From Candidatus Aenigmatarchaeota archaeon (lineage in GTDB: Archaea > Aenigmatarchaeota > Aenigmatarchaeia > QMZP01), in contig QMZZ01000009.1 of the NCBI GenBank assembly GCA_003663445.1, positions 1 through 9,671 on the forward strand: DNA of 9,671 nt, written 5' to 3'. The first letter of the stretch is position 1. Each line of letters begins with the position of its first letter. The notes below the pieces were generated by a model. The model was not told the DNA's origin. It saw only the letters and a list, made by a program, of their open reading frames with translations, and did not search any database. Shown here piece after piece: positions 6,449 through 9,671 of the stretch. The position numbers and the translations under genes are program-made.

Positions 6449-7177
6449 ATGTTTGAAATCCTGCTTGCCCTTGGCATTTATCTGATTGCTGGAATCCTCG
6501 ATCTGAAGTATACGGAATTTCCTGATTGGCTCCCCTATGGTCTCGTCTGCTCCGTGCTTGCTCTGAAAGCTATCAATAGCTATCTTTCATCCGATTTTGC
6601 CCACTTTTTCACATCTCTTATTTTCGGCTCGGTTTTTCTGCTTTTTGGCCTTCTGCTTTTCTGGCTGAAGTTTTGGGGAGATGGCGATGCCTGGCTTTTT
6701 GGCTCTCTCGGTTTCCTTTTCCCTGATCCGTTCAGGACGCTTTTCTGCTTCTCCACGGTTTCTTTTGTATACCTGCTTCTTTATTCCCTGGTTCTGGGGG
6801 TGAAAAACAGAAAAAAGCTGAAGCTGAGGCAGGAACTTAGGAAAGCAAAGGCCTTCCTGCTATCTTCCTTCCTTCTCCTCCCCCTTTCGCTTTATCTTTT
6901 CCTTCTCCTTTCAAATCCGCTTGTCCTTCTAATTTTTCCATTAGCCTTCTTTCTAGCCCTCTATATCCCCTATGCAAAGCAGCTTGAAGAAAGGGTTTTC
7001 AGAAAAAGGATCCCTGGTTCCCAACTAACTCTTAAGCACATACCCCTCGAAAATCCCTGGAGAGACCTAAAGCCAGAGGAGCTTGAAAGGCTGAAGAAAA
7101 AACGCTGGGTTTGGGTCAAGGAGGGTGTAAGGTTCACTCCGGTCTTCTTCCTCACCCTTCTCCTGCTCCTGATTTAA
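6449..7177 (+). CDS. FlaK/PibD-like aspartic prepilin peptidase (family A24)
   Basis: A 242-residue polytopic membrane protein. The two catalytic Asp sites of archaeal prepilin peptidases are visible: D18 in the first helix boundary (AGILDLKYTEFPDWL, the D-x6-P pattern) and the GxGD motif at G77-D-G-D80. These positions closely match the D18/D79 arrangement known for FlaK of Methanococcus. Hydrophobic segments lie at about 2-17, 29-47, 53-73, 82-117, 135-175 and 228-242. Such enzymes clip the signal peptides of type IV pilin-like or archaellin precursors on the cytoplasmic face. A basic cytoplasmic stretch (about 176-225: EERVFRKRIPGS, PEELERLKKKRW) precedes the last helix, a common feature of archaeal A24 proteins. 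The T2SSF platform gene is close by on the opposite strand, so both probably serve one appendage. The substrates are not in this window. Confidence 0.9.
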   Translation: MFEILLALGIYLIAGILDLKYTEFPDWLPYGLVCSVLALKAINSYLSSDFAHFFTSLIFGSVFLLFGLLLFWLKFWGDGDAWLFGSLGFLFPDPFRTLFCFSTVSFVYLLLYSLVLGVKNRKKLKLRQELRKAKAFLLSSFLLLPLSLYLFLLLSNPLVLLIFPLAFFLALYIPYAKQLEERVFRKRIPGSQLTLKHIPLENPWRDLKPEELERLKKKRWVWVKEGVRFTPVFFLTLLLLLI

Positions 7178-7190
7178 AAACAAAAAGAAA
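7176..7190 (-). terminator. T-rich terminator after the MC1 gene
   Basis: Seventeen bases beyond the MC1 stop codon the minus strand reads TTTCTTTTTGTTTTT. There is no hairpin, which fits archaeal U-tract termination and would separate MC1 from the convergent peptidase gene, whose stop is at 7175-7177. Confidence 0.45.
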
Positions 7191-7207
7191 GGAAGGGGCA
7201 AGAAAGT

Positions 7208-7510
7208 TTATATCTTTGTGACCCTTTCGATTCCGACCTTCCTGACAACCGGCTTCTTGACTTTTGCAGGCAGCCAATCAGGTGCTGATGCAGGCTTTGG
7301 CACGAGCTTCACAGAGCCCTTGAAGATGTGGATGGTGTAGGTCCCGTCCTTGTTCCTTCTTCCCCTTTCCCTGAGTCTGATGTCCTTGTAGCCTCTGGTT
7401 GCCGCTTTAAGTGCTGCCTGTCGAGGTGATCTCCCTGTAAAAATAGCAACTTTCTTGCCCACTTTCATCACATAGTATTTCTTTGCCTTCGCTTTCCTCC
7501 TTTTTGCCAT
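7208..7510 (-). CDS. MC1-family chromatin protein
   Basis: A 100-residue basic DNA-binding protein of the methanogen chromosomal protein 1 family, which bends and compacts archaeal DNA as a monomer. The diagnostic core is clear: FTGRSPRQAALKAATRG (24-40), DIRLRERG (43-50), HIFKG (61-65), and the C-terminal P-D-W-L-P-A-K-V-K-K-P-V-V-R-K ... IERV block. The N-terminus is a lysine/arginine stretch. I choose ATG 7510 over the longer frame from 7627 because GAGGTGG (7515-7521) sits four bases upstream and the extra 39 residues would cover the promoter. A TATA element lies further upstream. The length is close to MC1 of methanogens (about 93). It is monocistronic between a convergent peptidase gene and an upstream AT-rich membrane protein gene. 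Confidence 0.95.
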   Translation of the reverse strand: MAKRRKAKAKKYYVMKVGKKVAIFTGRSPRQAALKAATRGYKDIRLRERGRRNKDGTYTIHIFKGSVKLVPKPASAPDWLPAKVKKPVVRKVGIERVTKI

Positions 7511-7514
7511 AACT

Positions 7515-7551
7515 CCACCTCTTATTGATTTTTGTAAAAAGGGTTTATAAA
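7515..7551 (-). promoter_or_regulatory. Promoter and Shine-Dalgarno of the MC1 gene
   Basis: On the minus strand TTTATAAA (7544-7551) precedes GAGGTGG (7515-7521), which is four bases before ATG 7510. TATA-to-ATG spacing of about 37 nt leaves a very short leader with the ribosome binding site, and the pattern decides the start codon. Confidence 0.6.
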
Positions 7552-7589
7552 GCTTTATCAAGGCAAAATTGAGCATCGTCAAAAAAGAG

Positions 7590-8471
7590 CTACGAAAATT
7601 TTTGAAGTATTGCTTTTGCTTTTTCAAAATCCTTTTTCTCTCTGATTGCGTATTTTAGTTTTTCTCCATCATGCCTTATAATTTTTATAGTTTTGGAAAA
7701 TCTGCCGAATTTTATTTCTTTAATCTTTCCATAATCAATCCAAAAATTTTTGGGATGAGAACGTATAATATTTTCTATCGGCATAGTACTTATCATTTCT
7801 TTTAGTTTACTTTCTATATCTTTTTTAGCAAGCAACCATTGCCACATTGGTATGATAGTTCCGCCTATTATTTTTTCAGCTCCAGGTAACGGAACAACAA
7901 TAAATATTATTCTTTTATTAGTTATTATCATGGCATTTTCTGGTGCAAGAACCTTGCCTACACCAAGCACTTCATAACCATATAAAGAGCGACCAGACCT
8001 CATTATACCTGCTATGTAGTCTATTATTTCCTCACCTGCATAAACTACGTTTGCCTGTTCATAAGCAGGGTGGAAATTGATCTCAGCTATTTTCACAGAT
8101 GTAATTCTTTTTGTCCGTACTATTTCCAAAACAAAGAAAAATATCGCAAATATTATAAAAGCAATAAAAGGAATAATAATAAATCCAGGCAAACCTGATA
8201 AGAATAGAAAAAATAATACGATACTCATAACAATAATTAGAAAAATAGATCTGATCAAACCGAAAATACTAGAAGTGACTGCTCCTATTTTTGCTATTCT
8301 TGCTATCGTTTTGGCTCTTGAAATTTGTTCCCTTGGTAAAAGCAAATTTACAGCTTGTTTAATCTCCTCTTCAGACCATCCTTTAGATATAAGGTCATAT
8401 TTTATCTGTTCTAAAGAATCTCCCCTTGACAACCTTGCTCTTATATAATTAACTAGTCTCTGATCTACCAT
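7590..8471 (-). CDS. Membrane protein with helical N-terminal module and PH-like C-terminal domain
   Basis: A 293-residue protein in three parts. Residues 1-45 form a short two-helix module (I-R-A-R-L-S-R-G-D-S-L-E-Q-I, then GWSEEEIKQAVNLL), a pattern common at the ends of archaeal membrane proteins and resembling UBA/SHOCT-like helices. Two hydrophobic helices follow at about 66-92 and 94-118. The cytoplasmic remainder (about 120-293) is beta-rich: YEVLGVGKVL, MIITNKRIIFIVVP, then W-I-D-Y-G-K-I-K-E-I-K-F-G and a last helix (DFEKAKAILQKF). The ITNKRIIFI strand and the terminal helix are typical of bacterial/archaeal PH-like (bPH/GRAM) domains. The function is unknown; PH-like modules often recruit proteins to membranes. 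A TATA-like TTTTATAAAA about 28 nt upstream supports ATG 8471. The gene is clearly more AT-rich than its neighbours (16 G+C in bases 8161-8220 against 24 in 8821-8880), hinting at separate origin. Confidence 0.85.
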   Translation of the reverse strand: MVDQRLVNYIRARLSRGDSLEQIKYDLISKGWSEEEIKQAVNLLLPREQISRAKTIARIAKIGAVTSSIFGLIRSIFLIIVMSIVLFFLFLSGLPGFIIIPFIAFIIFAIFFFVLEIVRTKRITSVKIAEINFHPAYEQANVVYAGEEIIDYIAGIMRSGRSLYGYEVLGVGKVLAPENAMIITNKRIIFIVVPLPGAEKIIGGTIIPMWQWLLAKKDIESKLKEMISTMPIENIIRSHPKNFWIDYGKIKEIKFGRFSKTIKIIRHDGEKLKYAIREKKDFEKAKAILQKFS

Positions 8472-8494
8472 TTCTTTTAAAGATTTAAGGCCTA

Positions 8495-8504
8495 TTTTAT
8501 AAAA
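8495..8504 (-). promoter_or_regulatory. TATA element of the PH-like membrane protein gene
   Basis: TTTTATAAAA is centred about 28 nt before the minus-strand ATG at 8471, with no Shine-Dalgarno sequence, as for a leaderless mRNA. Confidence 0.45.
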
Positions 8505-8528
8505 ACTTTGAGAAATCGACTAGCAAAA

Positions 8529-8568
8529 GATTTAAATACTTAACTTCAAGTTAAATTAACAGGAGGTG
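8529..8568 (+). promoter_or_regulatory. Promoter, candidate operator and Shine-Dalgarno of the acidic microprotein
   Basis: GATTTAAATA (8529-8538) is a good archaeal TATA box preceded by an A-rich BRE-like stretch. It is followed by a perfect inverted repeat TTAACTT-C-AAGTTAA (8540-8554), then AGGAGGTG (8561-8568), seven bases before the ATG at 8576. The predicted transcription start is near 8560, so the inverted repeat lies between TATA box and start site, a position where a repressor would block initiation. The elements are visible; their activity is inferred. Confidence 0.55.
8540..8554. repeat. Inverted repeat TTAACTTcAAGTTAA
   Basis: Two perfect 7-base arms flank a single C. The repeat lies just downstream of the microprotein TATA box and includes the stop codon (8551-8553) of the nucleotidyltransferase on the other strand. 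As DNA it is a candidate dimer-binding operator; a one-base loop makes an RNA hairpin unlikely. Confidence 0.55.
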
Positions 8569-8994
8569 CTTAGAGATGGGCTGGTTCGAGGAACCAGAGG
8601 AAGAGTGGCCTGAGGAGGAAGAAGAGGCCGAGTGGTGACTTAAGACTGCTTTGCTCGAATACCTCCCATATTTTTTGATTTTTACTATTTTTACACCCTT
8701 TATGTTTATTTTTTGGTCATAACCCACCGCGATTATATCTGGCTTCAGCCTTTTAATTATCCTTTCCGGATCTGGAGGCCAGTAACCTATCACGACCCTG
8801 TCGACCCATCTTACAGCTTCTAGAAGCTTCTTTCTTTCTTTTGCCGGAAAAAGATACTTTCCTGCCTTTTTGGCTGTCTGGTCAGATGCTAAAATGACGA
8901 TAAGCTCATCCCCAAGTTTCCTGGCTTGCTTCAGAAAATAGATATGACCCGGGTGAAGGATGTTGAAAACACCACCAGCCAGAACCCTTTTCAT
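8551..8994 (-). CDS. RibL-like nucleotidyltransferase (FAD synthase-like) with unusual Ser/His tail
   Basis: A 147-residue protein of the nucleotidylyltransferase HxGH superfamily. The N-terminus AGGVFNILHPGHIYFLKQA carries H14-P-G-H17. It continues with GDELIVILASD, KERKKLLEAVRWVDRVVIGY and KPDIIAVGYDQ (82-94), all as in archaeal RibL FAD synthase, which transfers AMP to FMN. The second substrate loop (Y-S-S-K-A, 112-116) matches the end of the catalytic core. The segment between GYDQ and this loop is shorter than in typical RibL. From about residue 118 the chain becomes SHHSASSSSSGHSSSG and then LLLI, replacing the expected final helix. This tail is the exact antisense of the acidic microprotein gene at 8576-8638. 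Its start overlaps the stop of the upstream secreted-protein gene (ATGA, 8991-8994). The superfamily is certain; FAD synthase or a glycerol/ethanolamine-phosphate cytidylyltransferase remain possible. Confidence 0.85.
   Translation of the reverse strand: MKRVLAGGVFNILHPGHIYFLKQARKLGDELIVILASDQTAKKAGKYLFPAKERKKLLEAVRWVDRVVIGYWPPDPERIIKRLKPDIIAVGYDQKINIKGVKIVKIKKYGRYSSKAVLSHHSASSSSSGHSSSGSSNQPISKHLLLI
8576..8638 (+). CDS. Acidic tryptophan-bearing microprotein, 20 aa, antisense to the nucleotidyltransferase tail
   Basis: ATG at 8576 and TGA at 8636-8638 enclose 20 codons, read as MGWFEEPEEEWPEEEEEAEW. Eleven of 20 residues are Glu, and the three Trp (3, 11, 20) are spaced 8-9 residues apart, giving a WxEEPEEEWPEEEE-like repetitive look. 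No basic residues or Cys occur. Evidence for expression is local and strong: a TATA box, then AGGAGGTG seven bases before ATG, the same layout as the MC1 and PC4-like genes. No plus-strand gene follows, so this is not a leader peptide for a downstream gene on this strand. T-tracts at 8671-8692 could end the transcript. A highly acidic peptide next to chromatin proteins could act as a nucleic-acid mimic, but that is speculation. I do not recognise a family. Confidence 0.6.
   Translation: MGWFEEPEEEWPEEEEEAEW
8671..8692 (+). terminator. T-tract cluster after the acidic microprotein
   Basis: TTTTTT (8671-8676), TTTTT (8679-8683) and TTTTT (8688-8692) follow the microprotein stop by about 32 bases. 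Clustered U-tracts can terminate archaeal transcription. The same bases encode lysines of the opposing nucleotidyltransferase (KGVKIVKIKKYG), so coincidence is possible. Confidence 0.35.
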
Positions 8995-9350
8995 CCCTTC
9001 CTTATGATTATCTGAGGCTTTCCTGAAACCGTTCCATTATTCTCTATTATAATTTTGTGATAACCTCTTTCAAGAGAAAGCCATCCCTCGAGATCTATCG
9101 TATCATAGTGAAGCAAAAGCTTAAGCGGGTGCAGGATACCGAGACCGAAAGCAAAAGACGGGCTTATATGCTGGAAAAATGTACCACCCAGGATCAAAGG
9201 CATCCTGTTCTCTATTGTTGTCCAGTCACCCTTAGTGAAGACGAGGAAGGCTCGAGAGCCCTCGATCGATTGGCTAAGTTTGAATATCCAGGGCTGGGCT
9301 TGTGCCAACGGTAAAAGAAGCAGCAGGGTAATTAAAAATATTTTTTTCAT
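8991..9350 (-). CDS. Small secreted protein of unknown function
   Basis: A 119-residue protein with a clear signal peptide: two Lys, a hydrophobic core (IFLITLLLLLPL), then A-Q-A before Q19 as a likely signal peptidase site. The mature part is beta-rich, with aromatic residues (W21, W43, W87) and strands such as SRAFLVF, FAFGLGILHPLKLLLHYD, YHKIIIENNGTVSG and QIIIRKG. It has no Cys, no lipobox and no C-terminal anchor, and I recognise no family. Its stop codon overlaps the start of the nucleotidyltransferase gene (ATGA), so the two are translationally coupled, an odd pairing of secreted and cytosolic products. A TATA-like TAATTAAAAA (9368-9377) about 23 nt upstream of ATG 9350 supports a leaderless start. 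Confidence 0.75.
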   Translation of the reverse strand: MKKIFLITLLLLLPLAQAQPWIFKLSQSIEGSRAFLVFTKGDWTTIENRMPLILGGTFFQHISPSFAFGLGILHPLKLLLHYDTIDLEGWLSLERGYHKIIIENNGTVSGKPQIIIRKG

Positions 9351-9383
9351 AATTATATTTAGATTCCTAATTAAAAACCGCTT

Positions 9384-9599
9384 TCATCTAAAGGTATCTT
9401 CGACCCCGTAATGGATGTGGGGCTTTTTCCGAAGATGATAATAGAGATCTTTCATCCCATTGTAAATCCTGTGGGGTACCGCTAAAAGGATTAAGGGGGT
9501 ATATTCGAGATTTGCGTCCCTGATCATGAACTCCAGGTCGCCCATGTCAAGAACAGGCAGTTCTTCTTTCGGGTATTTTCCGAAGTCATGAACTTTCAT
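9384..9599 (-). CDS. Hypothetical protein, 71 aa
   Basis: A 71-residue protein that I do not recognise. It is mixed in charge, with N-terminal KVHDFGKYPKEELPVLDMGDLEFMI, a hydrophobic strand YTPLILLAV and a His/Arg/Tyr-rich C-terminus (HRIYNGMKDLYYHLRKKPHIHYG). It has three His and four Asp but no Cys and no obvious membrane helix, so it is likely cytosolic. A TATA-like ATTTTAAAAA (9619-9628) centred about 24 nt before ATG 9599, without a Shine-Dalgarno sequence, matches the leaderless pattern of other genes here and supports the start. It lies 33 bases upstream of the secreted-protein gene, which has its own TATA-like element. Another possibility is that the frame is by chance, but the promoter fit and codon use argue otherwise. 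Confidence 0.6.
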   Translation of the reverse strand: MKVHDFGKYPKEELPVLDMGDLEFMIRDANLEYTPLILLAVPHRIYNGMKDLYYHLRKKPHIHYGVEDTFR

Positions 9600-9618
9600 A
9601 AAAATATTTATTTGGAAA

Positions 9619-9628
9619 ATTTTAAAAA
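9619..9628 (-). promoter_or_regulatory. TATA element of the 71-aa gene
   Basis: ATTTTAAAAA, AT-rich and palindromic in its core, is centred about 24 nt before ATG 9599 on the minus strand. The rest of 9600-9671 is AT-rich and shows no further gene. Confidence 0.4.
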
Positions 9629-9671
9629 GTCATAAACGAAAATTTTTATTAAGTTTGCTTTTCATTTTTAA

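Noticed and set aside
7511..7627. N-terminal extension of MC1 to ATG 7627
   Set aside because: It spans the promoter and overlaps the neighbouring gene; GAGGTGG before ATG 7510 and MC1 length fix the shorter start.
8540..8554. Inverted repeat read as an RNA terminator for the nucleotidyltransferase
   Set aside because: A one-base loop and no following T-tract on that strand make an RNA hairpin implausible; a DNA operator fits better.
1..9671. tRNA, rRNA, CRISPR arrays or insertion sequences
   Set aside because: No cloverleaf, repeated spacer pattern, transposase motif or terminal repeats were seen by eye; intergenic gaps are too short to hold them.

Overview
The window is archaeal. It carries an archaeal-type glutamyl-tRNA synthetase with the N-terminal helical domain, an MC1-type chromatin protein, a FlaK-like prepilin peptidase, a two-domain FlaJ/TadC-like membrane protein and a KaiC/RadA-like ATPase. 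Promoters are TATA-type (TTTAAATA, TTTATAAA) and several genes look leaderless. Tight packing, short intergenic gaps and small genes suit a streamlined archaeon, possibly of the DPANN type or a euryarchaeon; the lineage cannot be fixed from this window.

Layout. 1-815: the start of an AT-rich minus-strand gene with a possible V4R-like fold (cut by the window edge), and a divergent 40-residue coiled-coil miniprotein. 791-1776: a minus-strand operon of an AbrB-like small protein translationally coupled to a single-domain KaiC-like ATPase. 1875-3763: a plus-strand operon of a small basic/acidic protein (possibly PC4-like) and gltX, whose HIGH motif is strongly altered. 3760-6419: a minus-strand operon of a HAD phosphatase and a 683-residue double T2SSF membrane protein. 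6449-7177: a plus-strand aspartic prepilin peptidase divergent from it; together these look like part of a type IV pilus-like assembly module without its ATPase or pilins here. 7208-7510: MC1 chromatin protein, minus strand. 7590-8471: an AT-rich membrane protein with a helical N-terminus and PH-like C-terminal half. 8576-8638: a 20-codon acidic, tryptophan-containing microprotein gene with a strong promoter and Shine-Dalgarno sequence, wholly antisense to the aberrant Ser/His-rich tail of the next gene. 8551-9350: a FAD synthase-like nucleotidyltransferase overlapping a small secreted protein. 9384-9599: a 71-residue unknown.

Regulation. Two classes of start are visible. Most genes have a TATA-like element centred about 22-28 nt before the start codon and no Shine-Dalgarno sequence (leaderless). 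Three small genes (PC4-like, MC1, microprotein) have the TATA element 37-45 nt upstream and a clear GGAGGT/GAGGTGG, suggesting they form a highly expressed class. No gap without a gene exceeds 300 bases; the largest are about 100 bases and hold promoters. No rRNA, tRNA, CRISPR or insertion sequence was seen.
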